A stretch of DNA of 51,550 nucleotides from Bacteroidota bacterium. GTDB taxonomy: Bacteria; Bacteroidota; Bacteroidia; Bacteroidales; Paludibacteraceae. The DNA is taken from assembly GCA_017860295.1 (NCBI GenBank), contig JAFNAS010000021.1:1-51550 (forward strand). The letters run 5' to 3'. Position numbers and translations under genes: made by a program. Below are positions 25,028-34,222 of the stretch, one piece after another. Numbering within the stretch: position 1 is the first letter of the stretch; every line of letters begins with the position of its first letter. The notes under the pieces were generated by a model, which was not told the DNA's origin, did not search any database, and saw only the letters and a list, made by a program, of their open reading frames with translations.

Positions 25028-26147
25028 TGTCTTTGTTGGATCTCGATTTGTTTCTTCTTTTTTTATGTTTGCTCTTGCTCTGATCGAAACGGGTAAGGCT
25101 GTCTTGTCCCACCACATTCTGGAAGTCGATGTTCTGCACCGGTTTGTCGGATAGTTGCTTTTCTTCCAACGAATCGACCTTGCCTCCCTTGCGGTTGATG
25201 GCAATAATCTCTTTCACCCTGTCGACGGAGAGGATGACCAGATTGGCCGGTATCCCGGGAGCGGAAGAGAAAGCCATCTGGCGTTTGAACACATCCGTTT
25301 TGAAATGATAGAAAGTGCCGGTGGTGGTTTCAAGTGGAATCTCTTTCGAAGGGAAATCCTTTTGGGCATCCACATAGACATCCATTTCATAGTTGACACA
25401 ACATTTCAGCTTGGCACACTGTCCGGCCAGTTTTTGAGGGTTGGTGGACAGATCCTGATAGCGGGCTGCGCTGGTAGAGACGGAGACAAAACTGCTCATC
25501 CAGCCCGAACAGCATAATTCACGACCGCAGGGGCCGATACCTCCAATGCGTCCTGCTTCCTGTCTGGCTCCGATTTGTCGCATCTCGATACGGATGCCGA
25601 ATTGTTCGGCCAGTACTTTGATGAGTTGGCGGAAGTCGACTCGTTCGTCGGCTATGTAGTAAAAGATGGCTTTGTTGCCGTCGCCCTGATATTCCACATC
25701 CCCGATTTTCATGTTGAGATGAAGATTCTCGGCAATTTTACGAGCCTGAATCATGGTAGGATGCTCTTTGGCTTTCGCCTCTTCGTATTTTTCCAGATCC
25801 ACCGGACGCGCTTTGCGGTAGATTCGGCGCACCTCGGCTTTTTGAGGGTTAACGCCGTTTTTGCGCATTTGCAACTGTACCAGACGGCCGATGAGAGTTA
25901 CCTCGCCAATATCGTGTCCGGGTGAAGATTCAACGGCAACCACATCGCCTTTTTCAAGCTTGAGGTTGGTACTGTTGAGAAAATATCCCTTGCGTGTATT
26001 TTTGAATTGCACTTCCACGAAGTCGCAATCATCCTGGGTCTCAGGAAGGTCACAGAGCCAGTCGAAGACGCTGAGTTTTTTTTCTGAATTGTGGCAGCAT
26101 CCCTTTTTATTCATTTTGCAACCACCGTTATCTAAAGTAAAGTCCAT
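24984..26147 (-). CDS. PSP1-domain protein (RicT/YaaT-like)
   Basis: A 387-residue cytoplasmic protein with a PSP1 domain over roughly residues 40-290. Key stretches are FVEVQFKNTRKGYFLNS, GIRIEMRQIGARQEAGRIGG and the cysteine-rich CGRELCCSGWM and CAKLKCCVNYE. These cysteines match the Fe-S-binding set of RicT. The C-terminal 60 residues are a highly basic tail (SKHKKRRNKSRSNK), likely disordered and RNA-interacting. In Bacillus RicT acts with RicA/RicF on RNA processing; here the role is unknown. ATG at 26147 is used; 26114 (MNKKGCC) is an alternative. Confidence 0.88.
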   Translation of the reverse strand: MDFTLDNGGCKMNKKGCCHNSEKKLSVFDWLCDLPETQDDCDFVEVQFKNTRKGYFLNSTNLKLEKGDVVAVESSPGHDIGEVTLIGRLVQLQMRKNGVNPQKAEVRRIYRKARPVDLEKYEEAKAKEHPTMIQARKIAENLHLNMKIGDVEYQGDGNKAIFYYIADERVDFRQLIKVLAEQFGIRIEMRQIGARQEAGRIGGIGPCGRELCCSGWMSSFVSVSTSAARYQDLSTNPQKLAGQCAKLKCCVNYEMDVYVDAQKDFPSKEIPLETTTGTFYHFKTDVFKRQMAFSSAPGIPANLVILSVDRVKEIIAINRKGGKVDSLEEKQLSDKPVQNIDFQNVVGQDSLTRFDQSKSKHKKRRNKSRSNKDNGQKNRPQDSGKEN

Positions 26148-26302
26148 TTTGTAGTAGTCTGAAGTTTGTAGCCGGAATTGTAGAAGTGAAGGAAGTCAGA
26201 TGTTGTATCGTCGGTCGTTGATTTGTGCCGATTTTACATTTGCCTCCTGGGTTTCCTGTAATTTCTAGTTCCTTAAGTGATTTAATCGCCTGATTAAAAA
26301 CG

Positions 26303-26310
26303 CAAAGTTA
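26303..26310 (-). promoter_or_regulatory. Candidate -7 element upstream of the RicT-like gene
   Basis: The minus strand reads TAACTTTG, matching TAnnTTTG, directly after the holB stop and 155 bases before the next start. No good -33 box was seen. Confidence 0.3.
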
Positions 26311-27435
26311 CTATTTTTTTATCAATGATACGATGAACTTTAATGATAAATCGAAAAAGACCATCTTTGCTTGTACGTTGCCTTCGATGTGTCGTTCGGC
26401 TAATGCCAGATCGGTCATGATGGCTTCGACGTTGTGTTCGTTGATAAAAGGGGCAAACCGTTGCGAGAAGTTTTCTTCATTGTTGTTCAGGTAATTGAGA
26501 TCTTCTTCGTGTAGGTTGAACATGAAATTTTCGCGTACCATTTTCTGGGCATATACGAAAAAGCTCTTTTGTCTTTCTCGTCCGATTTTGGCCATCATTT
26601 CCGACCACTGTTTCATCTCTTTTACTTTGCGGGCATAGGCTGTGCGCATCAGGAAGACAAACTGTTCGAAATTGAACTGGTTCTCGTCGCTCGATTCTAT
26701 CATCTCTTCTGCTTTCCGGTAGTTGCCGTTTGCAATGCGTGCTACGTTGGCAGCCGATTCGGGAGTGAGTGAGAAATTTGTGTGTAAAGCCTCTTCGAGT
26801 GCCGTGCGTTCAATTTGTGGTATGTTGATCCGTTGTGTCCGCGACTGGATGGTAGCCAGCAACATGTCTGGCGTTTCGGATACCAGCAGAAACAGTGTCT
26901 TTTCTGGCGGTTCTTCCAATATTTTCAGCAGTTTGTTGGAACAGGTGACATTCATCTTCTCCGGTTGCCAGATAATCATCACTTTGTATTCTGATTCGTA
27001 TGTCTTCAAACTCAGCTTACGCAATATTTCCCCGCTTTCGGCTTCGTAAATCATTCCCTGCTTGCCGGAACCGATGCCGTTGATCCATTCGTTGACGGTT
27101 CCATAGGGATGTTCCAGTACGAAACTCCGGAATTCGGGAATAAAATCGTCGCAGACGACCGATTGTTTTCCTTCCGGTTTGATAATGGGAAATACAAAAT
27201 GGAGATCAGGGTGAGCCAGCTTGGCAAATTTGACACACGAAGGGCATACGCCACACGAATCGGTTGGGGTGCGGTGTTCGCAGCAGACATATTGCGCAAA
27301 AGCAATTGCCAGTGGCAGTTTGCCAATGCCTTCGCCGCCACACAACAACAAGGCGTGGGGGATGCGCTGTTCATCCACTGTCGCGATAAGTCGCTTTTTG
27401 ATGGGTTCTTGCCCTATGATTGATGAGAAAAACAA
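26311..27435 (-). CDS. holB: DNA polymerase III delta-prime subunit
   Basis: A 374-residue clamp-loader AAA+ protein. It has the P-loop-like LLCGGEGIGKLPLA, the zinc-binding C-x8-C-x2-C-x2-C type cluster in CCEHRTPTDSCGVCPSCVKF, and the sensor-1-type segment KLLKILEEPPEKTLF. The Walker A is atypical (GGEGIGK), as in delta-prime subunits that do not hydrolyse ATP. It is the first gene of the holB - RicT-like - gldH group. Confidence 0.93.
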   Translation of the reverse strand: MFFSSIIGQEPIKKRLIATVDEQRIPHALLLCGGEGIGKLPLAIAFAQYVCCEHRTPTDSCGVCPSCVKFAKLAHPDLHFVFPIIKPEGKQSVVCDDFIPEFRSFVLEHPYGTVNEWINGIGSGKQGMIYEAESGEILRKLSLKTYESEYKVMIIWQPEKMNVTCSNKLLKILEEPPEKTLFLLVSETPDMLLATIQSRTQRINIPQIERTALEEALHTNFSLTPESAANVARIANGNYRKAEEMIESSDENQFNFEQFVFLMRTAYARKVKEMKQWSEMMAKIGRERQKSFFVYAQKMVRENFMFNLHEEDLNYLNNNEENFSQRFAPFINEHNVEAIMTDLALAERHIEGNVQAKMVFFDLSLKFIVSLIKK

Positions 27436-27510
27436 AGCGAATTAATAATTAATAATTAATAATGCAATCTGTCTAAAATGAGTATGATACCACTATTTGA
27501 CAGACGAGCT

Positions 27511-28545
27511 TCAAGCCTTTATGCCGGCACAGAGTTCTTTGATGCGTTTCGCAAAGATACGGATTTCTTCTTCAGTTGTATCGAACGAGCACATCCATCG
27601 CGCTTCGCACGTTTGTTCGTCCCATAAGTAAAAAGGAAATTCTTTTTGCAGCGGCTCAACGATAGCCGGAGGAATGAGTGCGAACACTCCGTTGGCATCG
27701 ACCTTTTGTGTTATTTTGACATGAGGAATGGTGCTTACCTCGCGTGCCAGTAGTTGAGCCATGGAGTTGGAGTGGCGCGCCATCCGGAGCCACAGATCGT
27801 TTTCGAGCAAAGCAACGAACTGAGCCGAAATAAACCGCATTTTGGAAAATAGCTGACCCAGTTGTTTGCGTACGAACTGAGCGTTGGCAGCAATATTCTC
27901 GTTAAAAATCAGGACAGCTTCACCAATCATCAGTCCGTTTTTGGTGCCTCCGAAACTCATAATGTCTATTCCGCAGTCGACGGTGGCAGCTTTGGCATTA
28001 CAATCGAGTGTTACCAGAGCGTTGGCAATGCGTGCTCCGTCAAGATGGACATACAATCCGTTTTGGTGGGCGAAATTGCAGAGCCGGGTCAATTCTTCCA
28101 ACGAGTAGACAGTGCCTACTTCGGTACATTGGGTAATGGAAATAACCCGGGGTTGAGTGTGGTGAATATTGCCGATATCGCAAAGAAAAGGAGTCAGGAG
28201 ATCCGGAGTCAACTTGCCGTCCGGAGTGTCGACGGTATGCAACTGGCAACCGGTTGCTTTCATCAATGCTCCGCATTCATCCACATTGATATGTGCCGTT
28301 TTTGAACAAAGAATGGAATGAAACGATTGGGTAGCGCATTGAAGAGCCGTGATGTTGGCTCCCGTGCCGTTAAATACAAAAAGCACCTCGGTTTCTTGTC
28401 CGAAAAGATGTTTGAAGAGTTGTTCGGCTTTGGCCGTATAGGGGTCGTTACCGTAAGAAGAGACATGAGCCTGATTGGCCTCCGTTATCGCTTGGAGAAT
28501 ATCGGGATGAATGCCCGAATAGTTATCGCTTGCAAAACTTTTCAT
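27511..28545 (-). CDS. Low-specificity L-threonine aldolase
   Basis: A 344-residue PLP enzyme of the beta-eliminating lyase group, cleaving threonine to glycine and acetaldehyde. It starts with FASDNYSGIHPDI, and carries HINVDECGA, LHLDGARIANAL-type sequence (VHLDGARIANALV) and the PLP lysine in SFGGTKNGLMIGEA. It is a single gene with 75 bases to holB and no clear functional link to its neighbours. Confidence 0.93.
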   Translation of the reverse strand: MKSFASDNYSGIHPDILQAITEANQAHVSSYGNDPYTAKAEQLFKHLFGQETEVLFVFNGTGANITALQCATQSFHSILCSKTAHINVDECGALMKATGCQLHTVDTPDGKLTPDLLTPFLCDIGNIHHTQPRVISITQCTEVGTVYSLEELTRLCNFAHQNGLYVHLDGARIANALVTLDCNAKAATVDCGIDIMSFGGTKNGLMIGEAVLIFNENIAANAQFVRKQLGQLFSKMRFISAQFVALLENDLWLRMARHSNSMAQLLAREVSTIPHVKITQKVDANGVFALIPPAIVEPLQKEFPFYLWDEQTCEARWMCSFDTTEEEIRIFAKRIKELCAGIKA

Positions 28546-28678
28546 TTGTTAATATGCAGTTGCCGGCAAATCAACAAATTGTAGTAAAGGACTGCGGTTA
28601 ATGTTGTTCTCAGTCTTGGACTTTGAAATTGATTGATTTGCAAATGTTGTTGATACTATAAACCGCGTGTCGGAATGA

Positions 28679-29014
28679 TTATTTGTCGCTGGCGTCTTCA
28701 GAAAAGTCGTTGGCAGAATCAGTTTGTTGCCGGTTTTTTTCGTCGACAAAGCCTAGAACTTCCTGCAAACCGGACATGAATTTCCTGAAATCTTCTTTGT
28801 AAAGAAATATTTTATGCTTTTCGAACGAGATAACCTGAGAATTGTCGAAGCCTGAAACACGTTTTTTGCTCTCTGTTATGGCAATATAATAATCTTCATT
28901 GCGGCTTCGCTTAACGTCTATATAGTAAATGCGTTTACCTGCTTTAATTGCCTTGGAAAACACAATATCTTTCTCTTTATTTTCGTTATCATCTCGTTGT
29001 TTAAACTCACTCAT
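28679..29014 (-). CDS. PUR-family DNA/RNA-binding protein (DUF3276)
   Basis: A 111-residue protein with one PUR repeat over about residues 15-90: IVFSKAIKAGKRIYYIDVKR, then YYIAITESKKR and FEKHKIFLYKEDFRKF. Bacteroidota carry such short Pur-alpha-like proteins; they bind single-stranded nucleic acid in the cases studied. The C-terminal 20 residues are acidic and probably disordered. It is divergent from the universal stress gene at 29191. Confidence 0.88.
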   Translation of the reverse strand: MSEFKQRDDNENKEKDIVFSKAIKAGKRIYYIDVKRSRNEDYYIAITESKKRVSGFDNSQVISFEKHKIFLYKEDFRKFMSGLQEVLGFVDEKNRQQTDSANDFSEDASDK

Positions 29015-29144
29015 GGTTTCCCGGTCGGTTAAAGTGTGAAATTATTGCCAAAATTGAGAATAATTTTTGGTTTTGTCAAGTCTTGATAGTAAAAAGATTA
29101 GAAATTATTAGTTTGCTCGGTTAGCATAATCTCATTTTTTGTCT

Positions 29145-29152
29145 TATATTTG
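29145..29152 (+). promoter_or_regulatory. Candidate -7 promoter element for the universal stress gene
   Basis: TATATTTG matches TAnnTTTG and lies 38 bases before the ATG at 29191. No TTTG at the ideal distance upstream; the nearest is too far, at 29112. Confidence 0.4.
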
Positions 29153-29190
29153 CAATATCGAGGTAAGCAATAATTTTGTAAAATAGTGTT

Positions 29191-30303
29191 ATGGAAACGA
29201 ATTATGTGACAGTTGCCATTCATACCTATGAACGCGCACAAATGTTGAAAACCTTGCTCGAAAGAGTTGGGGTTGAAGCTCATTTGCACAGGGTGAGTGA
29301 AGATCATTCTCAGGTGGCTGCCGGTGTAAGGGTTCGGATCAATGAAAAAGATCTGGCACATGCACTGCAGGTGATCGAGGAGATGGAAACCGCGCATAGA
29401 AGCGGTATGGATATATTGAATAAACCGCAGGTTCCGGTAGTGATGATACCGGTTGATTTTTCCGATTATTCGATTCGTGCGTGCGAATTTGGTTTTCGTA
29501 TGGCAAAACTGTTGCATGCAAAAATCGTGATTTTGCATGCTTACTACAGTCCTGTTTTTTCGATAGCACAACTGACGGAAACTCTTTCGTATGATATCTA
29601 TGAAAATGAGGCTGTTAAACAGATAATAAAGAAAGCGGAAGGGGATCTTGAAAACCTGACGAACCTGCTGAAGCGCAAAATGCAGAAAAACGAATTGCCT
29701 TCGGTGTCGTTTACCTGCGAGTTGAAGGAAGGTGTTCCGGAGGATGCAATACTTTCGTATGCCAAAGAGCGTGAACCTGCGTTAGTAGTGATGGGAACCC
29801 GAGGCAAGAACCAGAAAGAGGCCGATCTGATTGGCAGTGTTACGGCTGAAATCATTGATCGTTGCCGGGTGCCGGTTTTGGCTGTCCCCGAAAATGTCTC
29901 TTTATTTGATGGCGATGGCGTGTACAACGTGGCTTTTGCCAGTGGTTTCGATCAGAAAGATCTGCTGGCTTTCGATAAAATGATGCAGTTCTTGAAACCT
30001 TTCAAAATAAAAATGTTCCTGACTCATATACAGTCTCACAAGGAAAAGAACTTCAATCAAGAACAGCTGAAAGGAATTACCGATTATTTTACAAAGAACT
30101 ATCCGGGTCTCGATTTTGAGTTCCTGTCGATTAAAGATGATAACCTGTTGTCTGAATTACAGGCTGTTGTTGAGGAAAAAGGAATCGGCCTGATTTCGTT
30201 GAATTCGCGGAAACGGAGTCTGTTTACCCACCTTTTCAATCCTAGTGTAGCGCACAAAATGATTTTTCATACCGACACCCCGATGTTGGTATTCCACTCG
30301 TAA
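29191..30303 (+). CDS. DUF2007-like plus tandem universal stress protein
   Basis: A 370-residue cytoplasmic protein. Residues 1-75 (VAIHTYERAQMLKTLLERVG, AAGVRVRINEKDLAHALQVI) resemble the small DUF2007 signal-transducing domain. Residues about 83-225 form a USP domain starting VVMIPVDFSDYSIRAC, with the ATP-binding G-x2-G-x9-G-S motif in GTRGKNQKEADLIGSV. Residues about 235-370 form a second, USP-like domain without that motif, so perhaps it does not bind ATP. It is monocistronic, with a promoter element before it and a strong terminator after it. Confidence 0.88.
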   Translation: METNYVTVAIHTYERAQMLKTLLERVGVEAHLHRVSEDHSQVAAGVRVRINEKDLAHALQVIEEMETAHRSGMDILNKPQVPVVMIPVDFSDYSIRACEFGFRMAKLLHAKIVILHAYYSPVFSIAQLTETLSYDIYENEAVKQIIKKAEGDLENLTNLLKRKMQKNELPSVSFTCELKEGVPEDAILSYAKEREPALVVMGTRGKNQKEADLIGSVTAEIIDRCRVPVLAVPENVSLFDGDGVYNVAFASGFDQKDLLAFDKMMQFLKPFKIKMFLTHIQSHKEKNFNQEQLKGITDYFTKNYPGLDFEFLSIKDDNLLSELQAVVEEKGIGLISLNSRKRSLFTHLFNPSVAHKMIFHTDTPMLVFHS

Positions 30304-30325
30304 GTGAGGTGAAAGGGATAAGGTA

Positions 30326-30367
30326 AAAGGTACAAGGAGAACGACGAATCGTTTTCCTTGTACCTTT
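30326..30367. terminator. Strong bidirectional intrinsic terminator
   Basis: Arms AAAGGTACAAGGA and TCCTTGTACCTTT pair perfectly over 13 bp, and inside them AACGA and TCGTT pair around CGAA. A T run follows on the plus strand (to 30370), and an A-rich stretch flanks the other side. It lies between the convergent stress-protein and helicase genes and can serve both. Confidence 0.85.
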
Positions 30368-30409
30368 TTTATTGCAGTTGTGCTACTGACTACCGACTAC
30401 TATTTACTT

Positions 30410-32734
30410 TTACCGTATTACTTCCAATTTTGCATATTTCAGCAACAGTGCCCGTGTGCCGTTGGTTCCGAAGTCGACGGTTGCTTTGCCGTTGCCTTCC
30501 ATATCTTCGATACTGATTACCTTGCCGATTCCGAATTTATCGTGCTTCACCGTGTTCCCAACGGCTATTCCACCTGCCGATTGAACGGATTGAGTTGTTG
30601 ATCCTCCAGTCGAATTGCTTACTTTTTTCCACTTGTTGGTTTCGTGCGAACCTACACCGGAAGATGCGGTTTGCGGACGACTGTAAGCCTTCGGCGAGCT
30701 GAATATCTCACGTTCCTGATCGATGCTGCGCTCCTGCCCTCTGCCATACATCGCCTTGTAATCGATAGGAAGGTCGAGGTATTGCTGATCTATATCGCCC
30801 AAAAAGCGACTCGGATTCTGAAAATTGAGCTGGCCGTTGCGGAAGCGGCTTTTGGCGTAACTGATAAAGCACTGCTCTTCGGCGCGGGTAATGCCCACAT
30901 AGAACAGGCGGCGCTCCTCTTCCACTTCGCTTTCGCTGTCAACATACCCCGACGGAAACAACCCCTCTTCCATTCCCACAATAAATACATTGCGGAATTC
31001 GAGTCCTTTGGCGGAGTGGATGGTCATCATGGTGAGCTTTTCGGCATCTTCGTCGTTCGTGCTATCCTGATCGGTAAGTAACGATACTTCCGACATAAAC
31101 GAAACTAATCCGATCTCGGTTTCGCCATCGTTAACCCGCTGTTCGCAGAATTCGTGCATACCGTTTACCAATTCGTGCAGGTTCTCCTGCTTGCTAAGGT
31201 TCTCGGGTGAGGTGTCGACACTGACGTCGGCCATGATGCCCGCTCCTTTGACCACCTCCTGCGCCATCTCGTAAGCATCCAATTGCGGCGATTTTTCGAT
31301 GAACGAGAAGATCAGGTCACGGAATTTCGAAAGTTTACCGGCTGTTCCGGCATTGACTGCCAGATTGAATTGCAACGGATCGCTCAGCACTTCCCACATG
31401 GAGACATGATGCAGATGCGCGCAATCGGAAATTTTGCCGACGGTTGTATCGCCGATACCGCGTGCCGGATAGTTGATGACACGTTTCAGCGCCTCCTCGT
31501 CGTACGGGTTGATGACCAACCGGAAATAGGCCAGCACATCTTTAATCTCTTTACGTTGATAGAATGACAGCCCGCCATAAATTTTATAGGGAATATTGCG
31601 CTTGCGTAGGGATTCCTCAAAGATACGCGACTGGGCATTGGTGCGGTAGAGAATGGCAAAATCGCTAAACGGGTGGTGCTGCGTCAGGTGAATTTCCGAA
31701 ACCTTGTTGGCAATATTAAAGCCCTCTTCGGTATCGGTCATGGCACTGAACACCTGAATGCGTTGCCCTTTGGCATTCTCAGAGAATACGTTCTTCTGAA
31801 TTTGTGCTTTGTTTTTCTGAATCAGGCTGTTGGCTGCCGCTACGATGTTTTGGGTAGAACGGTAATTCTGCTCCAGCTTGAACAGTTTACTTTCCGGGAA
31901 GTGGTTTTTGAATTTCAGAATGTTGTCGATATTTGCTCCACGGAACGAATAGATGCTCTGGGCATCGTCACCCACCACCGAGATGCGTTGATGCTTTTCA
32001 GCAAGGCGCTTTACGATAAGATGCTGCGCAAAGTTCGTATCTTGGTACTCATCCACCAGAATGAATGAAAAACGTTGCCGGTAATTGTTTAGTACGTCGG
32101 GATAGTCGCGGAAAAGGATGTTGGTATAAAGCAACAAATCGTCGAAGTCCATGGCGTTGGCCTGACGGCAGCGAGAAGCATACAGCGCGTAAATATCGCC
32201 GGTGCGCGGAATGCGTGCGGCACTGTCGGCTTTGTACAAATCGCCGTTGCTTTGGTATTTATCGGCCGTCAGCAGGTTATTTTTTGCAAACGAAATACGG
32301 CCGAGAATGGAGGCAGGTTTATAAAGCTTCTCGTCGAGTTGCAGTTCCTTGATAATGGTTTTGAGCAGGCTCTTGGAGTCGGCCGTGTCGTAGATAGTAA
32401 ACCCCGACGTAAAGCCCAGTTTTTCGGCTTCGGCACGCAACATGCGTGAAAAGATGGAGTGGAATGTGCCCATCCAGAGCCATTTTGCCTTGTCACGACC
32501 CACCAGCGAACCGATACGCTCTTTCATTTCGCGGGCCGCTTTGTTGGTAAAGGTGAGCGCAAGGATAGACGAGGGGTGCAGACCGCTCAACAGCAGGTAT
32601 GCTATTTTGTAAGTCAACACACGGGTTTTGCCCGAGCCGGCACCGGCGATAACTAACGACGGTCCTTCGTTGTAGGTGACCGCCTGCTGCTGACTTTCAT
32701 TGAGATGCGAGAGAAGTTCTTCTAACTGATTCAC
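30410..32734 (-). CDS. UvrD/PcrA-type ATP-dependent DNA helicase
   Basis: A 774-residue superfamily 1A 3'-5' helicase. Motifs in order: Q motif LNESQQQAV, Walker A AGAGSGKTRVL, TFTNKAAREMKER, Walker B LVDEYQDTN, GDDAQSIYSFRGA, LEQNYRSTQNI, MTIHSAKGLEF, YVGITRAEE. The C-terminal 45 residues (VKHDKFGIGKVISIED) form the PcrA-type Tudor-like domain that contacts RNA polymerase. Roles are in nucleotide excision and mismatch repair and removal of bound proteins. The gene ends at the bidirectional terminator. Confidence 0.96.
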   Translation of the reverse strand: MNQLEELLSHLNESQQQAVTYNEGPSLVIAGAGSGKTRVLTYKIAYLLLSGLHPSSILALTFTNKAAREMKERIGSLVGRDKAKWLWMGTFHSIFSRMLRAEAEKLGFTSGFTIYDTADSKSLLKTIIKELQLDEKLYKPASILGRISFAKNNLLTADKYQSNGDLYKADSAARIPRTGDIYALYASRCRQANAMDFDDLLLYTNILFRDYPDVLNNYRQRFSFILVDEYQDTNFAQHLIVKRLAEKHQRISVVGDDAQSIYSFRGANIDNILKFKNHFPESKLFKLEQNYRSTQNIVAAANSLIQKNKAQIQKNVFSENAKGQRIQVFSAMTDTEEGFNIANKVSEIHLTQHHPFSDFAILYRTNAQSRIFEESLRKRNIPYKIYGGLSFYQRKEIKDVLAYFRLVINPYDEEALKRVINYPARGIGDTTVGKISDCAHLHHVSMWEVLSDPLQFNLAVNAGTAGKLSKFRDLIFSFIEKSPQLDAYEMAQEVVKGAGIMADVSVDTSPENLSKQENLHELVNGMHEFCEQRVNDGETEIGLVSFMSEVSLLTDQDSTNDEDAEKLTMMTIHSAKGLEFRNVFIVGMEEGLFPSGYVDSESEVEEERRLFYVGITRAEEQCFISYAKSRFRNGQLNFQNPSRFLGDIDQQYLDLPIDYKAMYGRGQERSIDQEREIFSSPKAYSRPQTASSGVGSHETNKWKKVSNSTGGSTTQSVQSAGGIAVGNTVKHDKFGIGKVISIEDMEGNGKATVDFGTNGTRALLLKYAKLEVIR

Positions 32735-32780
32735 GGATAAATGCTTATTCGAGTTATTAAAAAGCGAACCAAGACTTTAT

Positions 32781-32925
32781 CTAACCCTACCCCCTGTCGG
32801 GTACTCCCCTTTATCAAAAGGGGAGACAAATCTGCTTGCATTGAAAATATAACAATTAGCAGAAAACTTCGGCTTTAGAGGTGTCCCCTTTTGATAAAGG
32901 GGACGAGCGAAGCGGAGGGGTTAGA
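32781..32925. repeat. Inverted repeat of the CCCCTTTTGATAAAGGGG family
   Basis: CCCCTTTATCAAAAGGGGA at 32806-32824 and its exact reverse complement at 32884-32902 (19 bp) lie about 60 bases apart. Each copy is itself a near palindrome, and the outer words CTAACCC and GGGGTTAG extend the symmetry. The element occupies the gap between the TfoX-like gene and the helicase gene and could form a large hairpin or cruciform. Confidence 0.85.
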
Positions 32926-32957
32926 AATGATACTCAAAGAGTATATGTAGACAAATC

Positions 32958-33230
32958 TTATTCCGATAAATTCTTTTGAGACAATTGATGGAAACGTTTC
33001 AGGTCGGCTTTGACCTCTTCCGGTAGATTGTATTTGCGGATGCCCTGAATGGCACCTTCGAGCGCCATCAGTTCGTGCAGGCAGGCCCCGCTGTCTACCG
33101 TCTGCAAACGGAGGAATGCCTGTTTGCTGCCGAGTGCCCGGAGCTCTTCCGGCGTAGAGATGCCCACTTCTTGGAGTTTGGCAGCGACTACTTTGCCGAT
33201 ATTCACCTGTTTAGCAAGTTCGTTTTCCAT
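32958..33230 (-). CDS. TfoX/Sxy C-terminal-domain protein
   Basis: A 90-residue helical protein matching the C-terminal domain of TfoX/Sxy (NIGKVVAAKLQEVGISTPEE, LRALGSKQAFLRLQ, CLHELMALEGAIQGI). The fold resembles helix-hairpin-helix modules that bind DNA or protein. The N-terminal TfoX domain is absent, as in many stand-alone family members, and a competence role is not supported here. It is flanked on both sides by palindromic intergenic repeats. Confidence 0.85.
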   Translation of the reverse strand: MENELAKQVNIGKVVAAKLQEVGISTPEELRALGSKQAFLRLQTVDSGACLHELMALEGAIQGIRKYNLPEEVKADLKRFHQLSQKNLSE

Positions 33231-33235
33231 AATAG

Positions 33236-33422
33236 AAGCCTCCCCCTATCCCCCTACAGACGATTAGTATGTCTGCATCTAAATCTTCAAGAGGGGAAAT
33301 AAGTCTGCATGAGATTGTTATACAGATTTATAATTAAAATTCTTAAGATTGTTGTTAGTGAAATTTTCACTATTGATAGAGCAGATTACCCCTCTCTTGA
33401 GGAGAGGGGTAAGGGGAGAGGC
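33236..33422. repeat. C-rich/G-rich intergenic repeats
   Basis: CCTCCCCCTATCCCCCTACA at 33239 is followed by TTCAAGAGGGGAAATAAGTC. At 33390-33415, CCCCTCTCTTGAGGAGAGGGG is a near-perfect palindrome and is followed by AAGGGGAGAGGC. Related in style to the repeat at 32781-32925. The tract lies between tpiA and the TfoX-like gene. Confidence 0.7.
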
Positions 33423-33423
33423 T

Positions 33424-34179
33424 TTAGAATGCGTCGATAATTGCAACGAAATCGGCAGCTTTCAACGAAGCACCTCCGATCAGGCCACCGTCGATGTCGG
33501 GTTGAGCAAACAGTTCGGGAGCGTTTTTAGCGTTGCAGCTACCACCGTAAAGGATAGAGGTGTTGTTTGCAATTTCCTGACCGAATTTTTCGGCGATGAT
33601 GCTACGGATAAATTTCAGCATATCCTGAGCCTGTGCTGTAGAAGCTGTTACGCCGGTGCCGATAGCCCAGATGGGTTCGTAAGCGATAACCAGTTTCTTG
33701 AAGTCTTCAGCGCTGAGGTTGAAGATAGTTTCTTCCAACTGATTTTTTACGAATTCGTTTTGTTTGTCGGCGTTACGAATGTCGAGTGCTTCGCCGCAGC
33801 AGTAGATCGGAGTCAGACCGTTAGCCAAAGCCAAAGCAACTTTGTCGTTCAGGATAGCGCTGGTTTCGTTGTAGTATTCGCGACGTTCTGAGTGACCGAG
33901 GATTACGTATTCAGCACCGGTAGATTTTACCATAGCAGCACTTACTTCACCGGTATAAGCACCCGATTCTTTGTTAGCACAGTTTTGAGCAGCAACGCCG
34001 ATTTTCTTTGTGTCGACGGTTGCGGCAACAGTTGCGAGGTGGATAAACGGAGTGCCGATTACTACGTCGCAGTTAGGAGTTTTGGATGCTAAAACTTCGT
34101 TCAATTCTTTGGCCAAAGCCACGCCTTCTTGCAGGGTTTTGTTCATTTTCCAGTTACCTGCTACAATGTTCTTTCTCAT
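33424..34179 (-). CDS. tpiA: Triose-phosphate isomerase
   Basis: A 251-residue TIM-barrel glycolytic enzyme. Active-site residues are visible: N and K in [11 protein letters not shown], His in [13 protein letters not shown], and the catalytic Glu in [13 protein letters not shown], with loop 7/8 [13 protein letters not shown] and GGLIGGASL. It is the last gene of the DUF1599 - DoxX - tpiA run that is conserved in Bacteroidales. Confidence 0.97.
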   Translation of the reverse strand: MRKNIVAGNWKMNKTLQEGVALAKELNEVLASKTPNCDVVIGTPFIHLATVAATVDTKKIGVAAQNCANKESGAYTGEVSAAMVKSTGAEYVILGHSERREYYNETSAILNDKVALALANGLTPIYCCGEALDIRNADKQNEFVKNQLEETIFNLSAEDFKKLVIAYEPIWAIGTGVTASTAQAQDMLKFIRSIIAEKFGQEIANNTSILYGGSCNAKNAPELFAQPDIDGGLIGGASLKAADFVAIIDAF

Positions 34180-34222
34180 TTCTAAATGTATTTATTTGAT
34201 GGATGGAAATTAAAAATCTCTC

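Noticed and set aside
29098-29571. 157-codon minus-strand frame opposite the universal stress gene
   Set aside because: The plus-strand gene has clear domain motifs and a promoter element; the antisense frame is His/Cys/Phe-rich without features.
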